A DNA stretch of 64,000 nt from Kribbella rubisoli (lineage in GTDB: Bacteria; Actinomycetota; Actinomycetes; Propionibacteriales; Kribbellaceae). The notes under the pieces were generated by a model, which ran no database searches, had not been told where the DNA came from, and saw only the letters and a program-made list of their open reading frames with translations. Made by a program: the position numbers and the translations under genes. The stretch covers positions 402,756-466,755 of the forward strand of contig NZ_SHKR01000016.1 in the NCBI RefSeq assembly GCF_004217145.1, given 5' to 3'. This document shows positions 1-8,285 of this stretch, one piece after another (within the stretch, counting starts at the first letter, position 1; each line of letters starts with the position of its first letter).

Positions 1-1
1 C

Positions 2-166
2 GGGCCCGGGTTCACCTCGGACGTGATCGCGTCGGTGATCTACAAGCAGTACCAGGCCGGGTTCTACGGCCTGTCGACGGCGGGCAACGTGGTCCTGTTC
101 ATCACCGTCACCGCGATCATCCTGCCGTTGTCGTGGTTCCTGAACCGCAAGGAGGTGGACCTGTGA
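2..166 (+). CDS. Carbohydrate ABC transporter permease, C-terminal fragment
   Basis: This is the last 54 codons of a membrane protein whose start lies outside the window. The visible part has one long hydrophobic segment (VVLFITVTAIILPLSWFL) and ends with a charged tail NRKEVDL, typical of the MalF/UgpA-type inner-membrane permease of sugar importers. It overlaps the next permease by the GTGA arrangement at 163-166, so the two are translationally coupled. The pairing with a MalG-type gene supports the call; the substrate cannot be read from this fragment. Confidence 0.75.
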   Translation, partial: GPGFTSDVIASVIYKQYQAGFYGLSTAGNVVLFITVTAIILPLSWFLNRKEVDL

Positions 167-1014
167 GCACCGCGGAACTCGTCAACCACCGGCCGGCCCG
201 GAAGTGGATCCTCAGCACGGTCGCGATCGTCGTGTCGCTCGTGGTGTTCGTCATCCCGTTCGCGTTCATCGTGCTGACCGCGGTCAAGGACCGGACCCAG
301 TCGGCCGACCTGAGCTTCTCCTGGCCGCACCAGTTCCGCTTCGTGCAGAACTTCATCGAAGTGGTCGAGGCCCGCGACTACATGCTGGTGATCGCGTTCA
401 TCAACAGCACGATCCTGACCGTGGTCAGCGTCACCGGGATGGTGGTGCTCGCGGCCATGGCCGGGTTCGTGCTGCAACGCCGCAAGAGCCGGTGGAACGG
501 GTTCATCAACTTCCTGGTGCTGGCCGGCCTGATCATCCCGCCTGCCGTCGTGCCGACGATCTGGGTGCTGCAGAAGATCGGGCTGTTCAAGACGATGCCG
601 GGGCTGATCCTGATCGAGATCGCCTACGGGTTGTCGTTCTGCATCCTGCTCTTCCGGGCGTTCGTCGCGACGATCCCCCGGGAGCTGGACGAGGCGGCGA
701 TCATCGACGGCGCCGGGCCGTTGCGGCTGTTCTTCCAGGTCGTGTTCCCGCTGCTGAGATCCGTGATCGTGACCGTCGTCGTGGTGCAGTCGGTCAATGT
801 GTTCAACGACTTCGTGAACCCGTTGTACTTCCTGCCCGGCGACCAGAACGCGACGGTGCAGCTGACCTTGTACAACTTCTCCAGTCAGTTCACGACGCAG
901 TACAACCTGCTGTTCATGGACATCCTGCTGATCACGATCCCGCCGCTGATCATGTTCCTGTTCTTCAACCGGCAGATCGTGGCCGGTCTGACGTCCGGAG
1001 CGATCAAGGGGTAG
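163..1014 (+). CDS. Carbohydrate ABC transporter permease, MalG type
   Basis: A 283-residue inner-membrane subunit of a sugar importer (CUT1 family by inference). It shows six hydrophobic segments and the conserved cytoplasmic EAA loop ELDEAAIIDGAGPLRLFFQV around residue 180, which docks on the ATPase. The start is GTG 163, preceded by AAGGAGG at 149-155 and overlapping the stop of the preceding permease; an ATG ten codons upstream lacks this logic. The substrate-binding protein and ATPase are not in the window, so the sugar is unknown. Its stop overlaps the convergent methyltransferase by 11 bp. Confidence 0.9.
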   Translation: MSTAELVNHRPARKWILSTVAIVVSLVVFVIPFAFIVLTAVKDRTQSADLSFSWPHQFRFVQNFIEVVEARDYMLVIAFINSTILTVVSVTGMVVLAAMAGFVLQRRKSRWNGFINFLVLAGLIIPPAVVPTIWVLQKIGLFKTMPGLILIEIAYGLSFCILLFRAFVATIPRELDEAAIIDGAGPLRLFFQVVFPLLRSVIVTVVVVQSVNVFNDFVNPLYFLPGDQNATVQLTLYNFSSQFTTQYNLLFMDILLITIPPLIMFLFFNRQIVAGLTSGAIKG

Positions 1015-1633
1015 GCGGTTTGCGGACCAGGTGCGCCGCCTGCGCCTTGTCCTTCTCGCCGGGCATCGCCGCGCGCGTCAGGGTCGCCACTTCGGCGAAC
1101 CCGGCGCCGGCGAGCAGCCCGGCGACGTCCGCGGGGTCATAGCTGTAGACCTCGAGGTCGAGGTCGTGTCCGTAGGCGTTGCTCAGGTGACGGCTACCGC
1201 CGCCGACCTTGAAGCCGTGCACGAGGTAGCCGCCGGGCCGCAGCACGCGGTACAGCTCCGCGAACACCGTCGGCAGGTCCTCTCGTGGAGTGTGAACGAG
1301 CGAGTACCACGCGAGGGCTCCGGCGAGCTCGCCGTCCTTCAGATCCAGATCGAACAGCGACCCGACCTCGAACCGCAGCTCGGGATACTCCCGCCGCGCC
1401 ACCTCGATCATCCCCGGCGTCAGGTCGACCCCGAACACATCCAGACCGCGCCCGGCGAGGTACGTCGTGATCCGCCCGGTCCCGCAGCCCAGGTCGCCGA
1501 CCGGCCCGCCCTCGACCAACTGGGCGAAGTAGTCGAGCGCGCCCTTCTCGAACGGATCGTCGTGGTGGTAGTCCCGCAGGATCGCGTGGTAGTCGGCGGC
1601 AGCAGTGTTGTATGACCCTTGGATGTCGTTCAC
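1004..1633 (-). CDS. Class I SAM-dependent methyltransferase
   Basis: A 209-residue soluble protein with the Rossmann-fold motif I DLGCGTGRIT (near residue 48), motif II acidic end VFGVDLTPGMI and a post-motif GALAWYSLVH. This fits the small UbiE/Methyltransf_25 group; the acceptor substrate is not predictable. It starts with ATG 1633, whose bases overlap the stop of the upstream aminotransferase (ATGA), so the pair is a two-gene operon read on the minus strand. Its 3' end overlaps the convergent permease by 11 bp. Confidence 0.85.
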   Translation of the reverse strand: MNDIQGSYNTAAADYHAILRDYHHDDPFEKGALDYFAQLVEGGPVGDLGCGTGRITTYLAGRGLDVFGVDLTPGMIEVARREYPELRFEVGSLFDLDLKDGELAGALAWYSLVHTPREDLPTVFAELYRVLRPGGYLVHGFKVGGGSRHLSNAYGHDLDLEVYSYDPADVAGLLAGAGFAEVATLTRAAMPGEKDKAQAAHLVRKPPTP

Positions 1634-2766
1634 GCGAGGACTCTAGAGAGCCCTTCCGACAGTTTCTGGTAGTCCGCCAGCGAGTTGTAGGCGTGCGCCG
1701 ACAACCGGATGAACTTGCGGTCCTCGAACCCGGTGAACGTGATCTCGGCCTTCAGTTCGCGCGAGATCCGCATCTTCAGCGCATCGCCGCCGGACAGGTC
1801 CACCGAGGACGGCAGCTCGACCAAGCGCATCGTCGTCGGCGGGTGGACGACCTCGGCGATACCGGTGCCCAGCGACTTCGCCAGGATCCGCGCGCCTTCC
1901 TCGACCAGCGCGGTCAGCTGAGGACGCCGGGTCGGCCAGTCCAGCTCGGCCAGGACACGCAGCGACTCCGGCGCGGCGATCCAGGGCACGTAGTCGTACG
2001 TGCCCTGCATGTCGAAGCGCTCCGGCATCCGCTCGTCGTACTCCGACCACGAGACGATCAGCGGCATCGTTGCCGTGCGCCACCGTTCCGCGACCACCAG
2101 ACCGGCGGTCGCCCGCGGCGCGGCCGGCCACTTGTGGAAGTTGCCGGTCCAGAAGTCGGCGCCCGCAGCGGCCGGCGCATCGATCAGCGCCGGGGCATGC
2201 GCGCCGTCGACCACGATCGGTACGCCGTGCGCGTGCGCCGCCTCGACCAGTGCGTCGACCGGCAGGACCTTCGCCGTACCGGAGGTGATCTGGTCGACGA
2301 TCAGCACGGAGGCGTTGTCGAGGCGGTCCGCGATCAGCGAGACCACAGTCTCGTCGTCGGCCTCGAGGGGGATGTGGACGATGACGATCTCGGCCTGGTG
2401 TGCCTTGGCGAACCGCTCGGCGGCGTACCGGACCGCGCCGTACGTGTGGTCGGTCAGCACGATCCGGCTGCCTGCCGGGATCGGCAGCGTGGCGAGTGCG
2501 ACGGTGACGCCGGCGCTCGCGTTCGGGACCAGGGCGAAGCCGGCCGGGTCTGTTTCCAGGAACGCTGCCAGTGCCAGGCGGCTCGTGGTCAGCCGGTCGG
2601 CGACCGTACGGAACCAGACCATCGGGTTGGCGTCCATCTCGGTGCGCAGCTCGGCCATCACCTCCTGGGTCCGGCGCGGCACAGCGCCGTACGAGCCGTG
2701 GTTGAGGTGGAGGACGCCTGGGTCGAGGGTCCACAGGTCGGGGCGGGGGCTGAGTACCGTCACCAC
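1630..2766 (-). CDS. PLP-dependent class V aminotransferase (isopenicillin N epimerase-like)
   Basis: A 378-residue fold-type I PLP enzyme. N-terminal LNHGSYGAVPR is the family's typical opening; VVDGAHAPALID carries the PLP-pyridine Asp, and FWTGNFHKW contains the Schiff-base lysine near residue 215. The family includes isopenicillin N epimerase-like proteins and cysteine desulfurase relatives; no beta-lactam genes are nearby, so the true reaction is open. The first codon is GTG 2766 (GTG 2763 follows directly). A TATGTA box ends eight bases upstream, so the mRNA is probably leaderless. The methyltransferase is coupled downstream. Confidence 0.85.
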   Translation of the reverse strand: MVTVLSPRPDLWTLDPGVLHLNHGSYGAVPRRTQEVMAELRTEMDANPMVWFRTVADRLTTSRLALAAFLETDPAGFALVPNASAGVTVALATLPIPAGSRIVLTDHTYGAVRYAAERFAKAHQAEIVIVHIPLEADDETVVSLIADRLDNASVLIVDQITSGTAKVLPVDALVEAAHAHGVPIVVDGAHAPALIDAPAAAGADFWTGNFHKWPAAPRATAGLVVAERWRTATMPLIVSWSEYDERMPERFDMQGTYDYVPWIAAPESLRVLAELDWPTRRPQLTALVEEGARILAKSLGTGIAEVVHPPTTMRLVELPSSVDLSGGDALKMRISRELKAEITFTGFEDRKFIRLSAHAYNSLADYQKLSEGLSRVLA

Positions 2767-2789
2767 CCAAACGGTACATACTTCCTGTC
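2767..2789. promoter_or_regulatory. Compact divergent promoter with a shared -10 box
   Basis: Only 23 bp separate the GTG of the aminotransferase (2766, minus) from the GTG of the glycerophosphodiesterase (2790, plus). The hexamer at 2775-2780 reads TACATA on the plus strand and TATGTA on the minus strand, an acceptable -10 in both directions. It lies 8 and 9 bases from the two start codons, the spacing expected for leaderless transcripts. Neither direction has a convincing -35. The promoter role is inferred from spacing. Confidence 0.5.
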
Positions 2790-3542
2790 GTGTACCCCTA
2801 CCTCGACCACGACGGCCCGATCGCGATGGCTCATCGAGGCGGCGCGAAACACCCCGAGAACATCGGCTACGAGAACTCGCTGCACGCGTTCCAGAACGCG
2901 GTCGACCTCGGCTACACCTACCTCGAGACCGACCTGCACGCGACCAGTGACGGCGTCGTGATCGCGTTCCACGACGACAAGCTCGACCGGGTCACCGACC
3001 GGACCGGCGTGATCGCCGAGCTGCCCTGGTCCGAGGTCAGCAAGGCCAAGATCAACGGCCACGAGCCGATCCCCCGCCTGGACGAGCTGCTCGAGCACTT
3101 CCCGGAGATCCGGTTCAACCTCGACATCAAGGCGGAGGGTGGCCTGGAGCCGGCTGCGGCGGTGTTGCGCGCCGCGAACGCGGTCGAGCGCGTCTGCGTG
3201 TCGTCGTTCTCCCAGTCCCGCGTACGCCGGATCCGCAAGCTGCTCGGGCCGCGGCTGTGCACCGGGTACGGCGAGTTCGAGATCGTGCTGATCCGGTTCC
3301 TGCCGTTCGCGCTGCCGTCGGCCGGCGCCTGCCTGCAGATCCCGCAGGCCTACGGCCCGCTGCGCGTGCTCACACCCGGTCTGATCAAACGAGCGCATGC
3401 CAGGGGCAAGCAAGTGCACGTCTGGACGGTCGACGATCCCGCGGAGATGCGGCGACTGCTCGATGCCGGAGTCGACGGCCTGATCACCGACCGGACCGAT
3501 CTGCTGAAGGACGTCATGGTCGAACGGGGCCAGTGGCCGTAA
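2790..3542 (+). CDS. Glycerophosphodiester phosphodiesterase
   Basis: A 250-residue GDPD TIM-barrel enzyme that hydrolyses glycerophosphodiesters to glycerol 3-phosphate and an alcohol. The catalytic opening MAHRGGAKHPEN (residues 12-23) supplies the HR and E residues, followed by ETDLHATSDGV with the metal-binding E and D and the catalytic histidine in IAFHDD. C-terminal WTVDDPAEM and GVDGLITDRTD close the barrel. No signal peptide is visible, so it is probably cytoplasmic (GlpQ/UgpQ style). The start is GTG 2790 next to the shared divergent promoter. Confidence 0.92.
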   Translation: MYPYLDHDGPIAMAHRGGAKHPENIGYENSLHAFQNAVDLGYTYLETDLHATSDGVVIAFHDDKLDRVTDRTGVIAELPWSEVSKAKINGHEPIPRLDELLEHFPEIRFNLDIKAEGGLEPAAAVLRAANAVERVCVSSFSQSRVRRIRKLLGPRLCTGYGEFEIVLIRFLPFALPSAGACLQIPQAYGPLRVLTPGLIKRAHARGKQVHVWTVDDPAEMRRLLDAGVDGLITDRTDLLKDVMVERGQWP

Positions 3543-3606
3543 CGGGCACTGAAGTGTTATCCGCGGGTACCCCGGATCGTCCCGCGAACCTGACACACTT
3601 CCGCGC

Positions 3607-4980
3607 ATGGGACTTCTCTCCGCCCCGGCCGCGGTGGACAAGCGTGAGTACTGGGGGTTCAGCCTCTACGACTGGGCGAACTCCGGCTATGTCACCACGG
3701 TCGGCACCGTCCTGTTCGCGCCGTACCTGACCTCTGTCGCCGAGCAGGCGGCCTGCGGGTACTCCGGGACGACGGACCACCCGTGCCGCACGAACCTCGA
3801 CGTACTCGGCCTCGGCATCTCCCCCGGATCGCTGGCGTTCTACGTCGTGACCGTGGCGACGCTGGTGTCGGCGCTGTTCCTGCCGGTGGTCGGCGCGATC
3901 GCGGACCGGATGGCCCGCAAGAAGCTCCTGATGTGCGCGTTCGCTTGGGCCGGCGCGCTGGCGGCCTGCTGCATGGTGTTCGTCGGCGGCGGCCGCTGGG
4001 CGCTCGGTGCGCTGCTGCTCTTCATCGGAAATCTGTGCCTGGGCTCGTCGCTGGTCGTCTACGACTCGATCCTGATCGACATCGCACCACCGGATCAGCG
4101 CGACGCGGTCTCGTCCCGCGCGTGGGCCTTCGGGTACGCCGGCGGGTTCATCCTGCTGCTGGTCAACCTCGCCGTCGTCACGGCCCATGACGCACTCGGG
4201 ATGAGTCAGGGCACCGCCGTACGACTCAGTCTGCTCAGCGCCGGGCTGTGGTGGGGGTTGTTCACGTTCTTCCCGTACCTGCGGCTACGGGATCGTCCAC
4301 CGACCAGCGTCGTACAGGTCCGCAGCGGCAGCCTGGTGCGGCAGAGCTTCGGTCAGCTGGCCGCGACGCTCAAGCACCTGCGTACCTACAAGATGACGAT
4401 GCTGTTCCTGATCGCGTACCTGTTCTTCAACGACGGCATCCAGACGGTCATCTCGGTCTCCTCGACGTACGGCGAGAAGCAGCTCGGGTTCGAGACGCAG
4501 GTGCTGATCGCGACGATCCTGCTGGTGCAGTTCGTGGCGTTCTTCGGCGCGATCGTGTTCGGGCGGGTGGCGGCTCGGTACGGCGCTCATCGCACGATCG
4601 CCGGCGGCCTGGTGATCTGGATCCTGATCGTGATCGCCGGGTTCTTGTTGCCGGCGCACCAGATCGTGCCGTTCCTCGCGATGGGCACGGCGATCGGGAT
4701 CGTGCTGGGCGGGACGCAGGCGCTGTCGCGGTCCGCGTTCAGCCAGCTGATCCCGAAGGGGCGCGAGGCGGAGTACTTCTCGCTCTATCAGGCCGGCGAG
4801 CGCGGTACGTCGTGGTTGGGCACGCTGGTCTTCGGCCTGGTCCACCAGATCACCGGGTCGTATCGGCCGGCGATCGTGGCGCTCGGGTTGTTCTTCGTGG
4901 TCGGGCTGGCGCTGCTGGTCCGCGTCGACATGCGTCGCGGCATCACCGAGGCCGGCAACGCTCAGCCGAACATCGTCTAG
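3607..4980 (+). CDS. MFS transporter, UMF1/Atg22-like family
   Basis: A 457-residue polytopic membrane protein with about 12 hydrophobic segments. The N-terminal GFSLYDWANSGY is the hallmark of the UMF1 family (vacuole effluxer Atg22-like), and DRMARKKLLM is the MFS loop 2-3 motif. Eukaryotic Atg22 exports amino acids from the vacuole; bacterial members are uncharacterised, so the substrate is unknown. No Shine-Dalgarno is visible before ATG 3607. The stop overlaps the convergent TetR gene by 4 bp. A weak GCGGG/CCCGC inverted repeat lies in the 64-bp gap upstream. Confidence 0.85.
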   Translation: MGLLSAPAAVDKREYWGFSLYDWANSGYVTTVGTVLFAPYLTSVAEQAACGYSGTTDHPCRTNLDVLGLGISPGSLAFYVVTVATLVSALFLPVVGAIADRMARKKLLMCAFAWAGALAACCMVFVGGGRWALGALLLFIGNLCLGSSLVVYDSILIDIAPPDQRDAVSSRAWAFGYAGGFILLLVNLAVVTAHDALGMSQGTAVRLSLLSAGLWWGLFTFFPYLRLRDRPPTSVVQVRSGSLVRQSFGQLAATLKHLRTYKMTMLFLIAYLFFNDGIQTVISVSSTYGEKQLGFETQVLIATILLVQFVAFFGAIVFGRVAARYGAHRTIAGGLVIWILIVIAGFLLPAHQIVPFLAMGTAIGIVLGGTQALSRSAFSQLIPKGREAEYFSLYQAGERGTSWLGTLVFGLVHQITGSYRPAIVALGLFFVVGLALLVRVDMRRGITEAGNAQPNIV

Positions 4981-5549
4981 ACCACGGAGGCGACGAACGC
5001 TCGTACGTCGTCGGTTGTCGGGCGAACGCCGGTGCGGTCGGCGAACAGCAGGTGGGCGGACCCGATCAGCGTGAGGCCGAGCGAGTTCAGGTCGGCGTCG
5101 GCGCGGATGCGGCCTCGTTTCTGCTCTGCGGTCAGGTAGTCGAGGATGATCCGGCCGGCGTCGGTCAGGATCGGTACGCCGGTCGGCACGGCCTCGCGTA
5201 GCCGTGCCCGCAGGCCGTCGCGCGAGATCGTCAGACTCACGATCGCCACCGCAACCGAGCCGAACAGGTCGGTCAGCATCGTCGTCAGGTTGTCGACGAC
5301 AGTCCCCTGCCCGACCGCGTTCCGCAGTACCTGCGCCTGGTCGTCGAGGCGGCGGATCCGGTCAAGGACGAGCTCGGCGAGGAAGCCGTCGAAGTCGGTG
5401 AAGTGCTTGTGCAGCACGCCCTTCGCACACCCAGCCTCGGTCGTCACCGCACGACTGGTCAGCGCCTCGGGGCCGTCCCGCAGCAACACCCGCTCGGCCG
5501 CGTCGAACAACAACTCCCGCGCATCCCGCATCGCCACACCCGTCGGCAC
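4977..5549 (-). CDS. TetR family transcriptional regulator
   Basis: A 190-residue one-component repressor. The N-terminal helix-turn-helix is LTSRAVTTEAGCAKGVLHKHF; the rest is an alpha-helical ligand domain. I start at GTG 5549 because AAGGGAGG sits five bases upstream; ATG 5576 in frame lies within the operator and has no ribosome site. It is divergent from a methyltransferase gene, and two perfect palindromes (5568-5585 and 5589-5604) cover the intergenic region and promoter. Autoregulation and repression of the methyltransferase are inferred from that layout. Confidence 0.88.
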   Translation of the reverse strand: MPTGVAMRDARELLFDAAERVLLRDGPEALTSRAVTTEAGCAKGVLHKHFTDFDGFLAELVLDRIRRLDDQAQVLRNAVGQGTVVDNLTTMLTDLFGSVAVAIVSLTISRDGLRARLREAVPTGVPILTDAGRIILDYLTAEQKRGRIRADADLNSLGLTLIGSAHLLFADRTGVRPTTDDVRAFVASVV

Positions 5550-5559
5550 AGAGCCTCCC

Positions 5560-5604
5560 TTGACATAAGTGGGCATCCGCCCACTACCGTGGGCACATGC
5601 CCAC
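5560..5604. promoter_or_regulatory. Promoter with tandem TetR operators
   Basis: TTGACA at 5560-5565 and TACCGT at 5585-5590 (19-bp spacer) form a plus-strand promoter whose start site would fall on ATG 5597, a leaderless start. AGTGGGC-ATCC-GCCCACT (5568-5585) and GTGGGCA-CA-TGCCCAC (5589-5604) are perfect inverted repeats. The common GTGGGC half-sites are 20 bp apart, about two helical turns, and overlap the -35/-10 space and the start codon. This is a textbook position for repression by the adjacent TetR protein; binding is inferred. Confidence 0.7.
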
Positions 5605-6418
5605 TCTACCGCCGCAGTCCCCTCCACCACCTTCGAATGAGCCGCACCGCCGGCGCGAGATGGCTGAGTCGTTCGGAGCTGACGCCGGGCTCTACGACCG
5701 GGCTCGCCCTCGCTACCCGTCCGCTTTGATCGAGGCGGTCGCCGCGTCCGCGCCCGGCCCGGCGGTCCTCGACGTGGGGTGCGGGACGGGGATCGCCGCG
5801 CGTCAGTTCCAGGCTGCCGGTTGCCAGGTGCTCGGCGTCGAGGTGGACGAGCGGATGGCCGCGTTCGCGCGTGGTACTGGCGTCGACGTCGAGGTGTCGT
5901 CCTTCGAGACCTGGGAGCCGGCTGGCCGGACCTTCGACGCGGTTGTTGCCGGTATGACCTGGCACTGGATCGACCCGAGCGTTGGTGCCGCTAAAGCATC
6001 CGAGGTGCTCAAGCCGGGCGGCCGGTTCGCTGTCTTCTGGTACGTGCTCCAGCCGCCGCCCGACCTCGGCGCCGCCTTCGCGGCGGTCCACCGCGAGGTC
6101 CTTCCCGACAGCCCGGTCAACTCCCAGGTCGCCGCCGCACCACTCAGGGCCTACGAGCACTTCCTCGACCGAGCCGCCGACAGCCTCACCGCGACTGGAG
6201 CGTTCACCCATCTCGAGCGGCCGACCTACCCCTGGAGCCGCCACTACACCCGCGACGAATGGCTCGACCAACTCCGCTCCAGCGGCCTGGCCAAACCGCT
6301 CGCGGAGGCCGGCAAACTCGACGAGATGCTCGACCGGACCGGCGCCGCCATCGACGCCGCCGGCGGCAGCTTCACCCTCGACTCCACCGCCGTAGCCCTC
6401 ACCGCGACCCGAAACTAA
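5597..6418 (+). CDS. Class I SAM-dependent methyltransferase
   Basis: A 273-residue methyltransferase with motif I VLDVGCGTGIAAR (about residue 55), acidic motif II VLGVEVDERM, and the downstream FDAVVAGMTWHWIDP typical of the Methyltransf_11 branch related to trans-aconitate methyltransferases. The acceptor is unknown. ATG 5597 suits a leaderless mRNA; ATG 5660 (MAESFGADAG), where family similarity seems to begin, is the alternative. It is controlled by the divergent TetR through operators that overlap its start, and ends just before a bidirectional hairpin. Confidence 0.85.
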   Translation: MPTLPPQSPPPPSNEPHRRREMAESFGADAGLYDRARPRYPSALIEAVAASAPGPAVLDVGCGTGIAARQFQAAGCQVLGVEVDERMAAFARGTGVDVEVSSFETWEPAGRTFDAVVAGMTWHWIDPSVGAAKASEVLKPGGRFAVFWYVLQPPPDLGAAFAAVHREVLPDSPVNSQVAAAPLRAYEHFLDRAADSLTATGAFTHLERPTYPWSRHYTRDEWLDQLRSSGLAKPLAEAGKLDEMLDRTGAAIDAAGGSFTLDSTAVALTATRN

Positions 6419-6419
6419 C

Positions 6420-6451
6420 GTGCGCCCGGCCGGGGTGCTGGCCGGGCGCAC
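6420..6451. terminator. Bidirectional hairpin terminator
   Basis: A perfect 12-bp GC stem (GTGCGCCCGGCC, 6420-6431, pairing with 6440-6451) with an 8-base loop lies between the stop of the methyltransferase and the stop of the convergent small-protein gene. There is no U tract, which is usual for actinobacterial hairpin terminators. It can serve both convergent units. Confidence 0.75.
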
Positions 6452-6467
6452 GGTCTGTGGCGGATCC

Positions 6468-7043
6468 TCAGCGCGAGGACGGGGTCGCGCTCGGGTTGCG
6501 GAAGCCGCCGCCGAAGCCGCCGAGCGAGCCTTGGCGGACCGAGTTCGCGGTGATGGTTCCATTGGCGGACTGACCGGTGACGACGACCTGCTCGCCGGAC
6601 TTGAGGTCGGCAGCGGTCCCCTTGGAGGTGATCTCGTACGTCGTGTCGCCGTTGAGCTTCACCGTGACGTTGCCGGTCTGCGTCTTCACGACCAGCTCGG
6701 AGCTGTTCGCCGAGACGACCGTGCCGACCGTGCCGCCGCCACCGGGGAACTGCCGCTGGCCCTGGCCCGCCCCGTTCTGGCCGGTCCCTCCCCCGCCGTT
6801 CTGCCCGCGGAAGCCGCCGTACCCACCGGCGCCCCGCCCGGCCTGCGGCTGGTTCGACGAGCTGTCCGACGCGAACGCCGCATGCAGCCCGGCCCCACCG
6901 GCGAGCCCGACCGCGAGCACGACGACCCCGGCCAGGATCGCGGTCGCGAGCGGCAGGGCGAGAGTCTTCTTCGGCTTGAGCGCCGAGTCGACCTCCTCGT
7001 CGGACCCGATCTGGGCGAACTCGTCGGGCGTCTGGTTACTCAT
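6468..7043 (-). CDS. Membrane-anchored protein with DUF5666-like domain
   Basis: A 191-residue protein: a cytoplasmic N-terminus of about 27 residues, one transmembrane helix (residues 29-53), a Gly/Gln-rich extracellular linker, then a small beta-rich domain (VGTVVSANSSELVVKT through VTGQSANGTITANSV) resembling DUF5666 OB-type domains. It is the last gene of the export operon, 9 bp after the permease. Its topology and position suggest an extracytoplasmic accessory of that transporter, but no function is known to me. Low-complexity GGFGGG occurs near the C-terminus. Confidence 0.7.
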   Translation of the reverse strand: MSNQTPDEFAQIGSDEEVDSALKPKKTLALPLATAILAGVVVLAVGLAGGAGLHAAFASDSSSNQPQAGRGAGGYGGFRGQNGGGGTGQNGAGQGQRQFPGGGGTVGTVVSANSSELVVKTQTGNVTVKLNGDTTYEITSKGTAADLKSGEQVVVTGQSANGTITANSVRQGSLGGFGGGFRNPSATPSSR

Positions 7044-7052
7044 GGAAGTTCC

Positions 7053-8285
7053 TCATTCATGTCGTAGTGCGTCGATGGGACGGAGTCCGGCGGCTCGGTG
7101 CGCCGGCATGCTGCCGAAGAACAGGCCGACCGCCGCGGACACGCCGAGCGCGAGTCCGATCGACGACGGCACCAGCGCCGGCTGCACACCGGCCAACTGG
7201 AAGCGGGTGACGATCAGCGCGACCCCGACGCCGACCGCGCCGCCGATGAGGCTGAGCAGTGTCGCCTCGATCAGGAACTGTCCGAGGATCGTCCGCCGCC
7301 GGGCGCCGAGCGCCTTCCGGATCCCGATCTCACGGGTCCGCTCGGTGACCGTGACCAGCATGATGTTCGTGACGCCGATCCCGCCGACGACCAGGCTGAT
7401 CGCGGCCACCGTCGCCAGCAGCGCGGTGAACGTCGCGGCGGTGTCCTGGCTCGTCTGCAGGATCTGCGCCGAGTTCGTGATCCGGAACGGCGAGGTCTGA
7501 TTTGCCGGCACCTGGTGACGAGCGGTCAGCAACTGAGTGACCTCGGCCTGTGCGGTGTCGACCCGATCGGTGTCCTTCGCCTGGACGACGATCTGGCTGA
7601 GTGCGCCGTACCCCGCCTGGGTCGCGCGGAGTGTGCTGATCGGCACGATCGCGGTCGCGTTCGGGTCGTTGAACCCGGTGCTGTCCTTGCTGGCCAGCAC
7701 CCCGCGGACGACGAAGTCCACGGCGCCGAGCTTGATCGTCTGGCCGACGGCGCTCGCCGGCCGGGTGAACAACTCGGTCGCGGTCGTCTGCCCGAGCAGG
7801 ATGACCCGCTGCGAGGTGTCGACGTCCTCCTGGGTGAACGACGACCCGATCCCGACCGGCGTGTTCGTGGCCGGCATGTACGCCGGCGTCGTACCGATCA
7901 CCTGGCTGACCGTGTAGCTGGTGTCGCCGTTGGTCGCCGTACTCCCGCTGCTCGTCATCACGGGGGCCACTGAGGAGACGTCAGGCGCGAGCCGAGTGTC
8001 AGCCAGCGCGGCCGCATCGTCGAGGGTCAGGCTGTACTGCTGCGACGCCGGTCCGGCCTGACCGCGCTGGAAGCCGCCACCGCCGCCTGTCGTGGAGACG
8101 GTCAGCAGGTTGGTGCCCATCGCCTCCAGCCGGGCCTGGACCGCCTTGCCGGAGCCGTTGCCGACAGCAACCAGGACGATGACCGCGCCGACCCCGATCG
8201 ACACGCCGAGGACGGTCAAGAGGGATCTGAGTTTGTTCGCCGTGAGACCGCGGAGCGCGGCCCCCATCAGGTCGCGGGGTGACAT
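7053..8285 (-). CDS. ABC transporter permease, MacB/FtsX type
   Basis: A 410-residue MacB-like permease: N-terminal helix after SLLTVLGVSIGVGAVIVLVA, a large extracytoplasmic domain (about residues 45-280), then three C-terminal helices with the conserved cytoplasmic loop TERTREIGIRKALGARR. These proteins transmit ATPase work to an extracytoplasmic partner rather than forming a classical channel. ATG 8285 overlaps the stop of the ATPase (TGATG), giving strict coupling. With the upstream adaptor it forms a tripartite-like export unit; in a Gram-positive the substrate is usually a peptide, lipid or drug, unknown here. Confidence 0.9.
   Translation of the reverse strand: MSPRDLMGAALRGLTANKLRSLLTVLGVSIGVGAVIVLVAVGNGSGKAVQARLEAMGTNLLTVSTTGGGGGFQRGQAGPASQQYSLTLDDAAALADTRLAPDVSSVAPVMTSSGSTATNGDTSYTVSQVIGTTPAYMPATNTPVGIGSSFTQEDVDTSQRVILLGQTTATELFTRPASAVGQTIKLGAVDFVVRGVLASKDSTGFNDPNATAIVPISTLRATQAGYGALSQIVVQAKDTDRVDTAQAEVTQLLTARHQVPANQTSPFRITNSAQILQTSQDTAATFTALLATVAAISLVVGGIGVTNIMLVTVTERTREIGIRKALGARRRTILGQFLIEATLLSLIGGAVGVGVALIVTRFQLAGVQPALVPSSIGLALGVSAAVGLFFGSMPAHRAAGLRPIDALRHE

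Noticed and set aside
7098..7973. Long plus-strand frame opposite the MacB-like permease
   Set aside because: Shadow of a membrane protein gene with clear conserved loops on the other strand.
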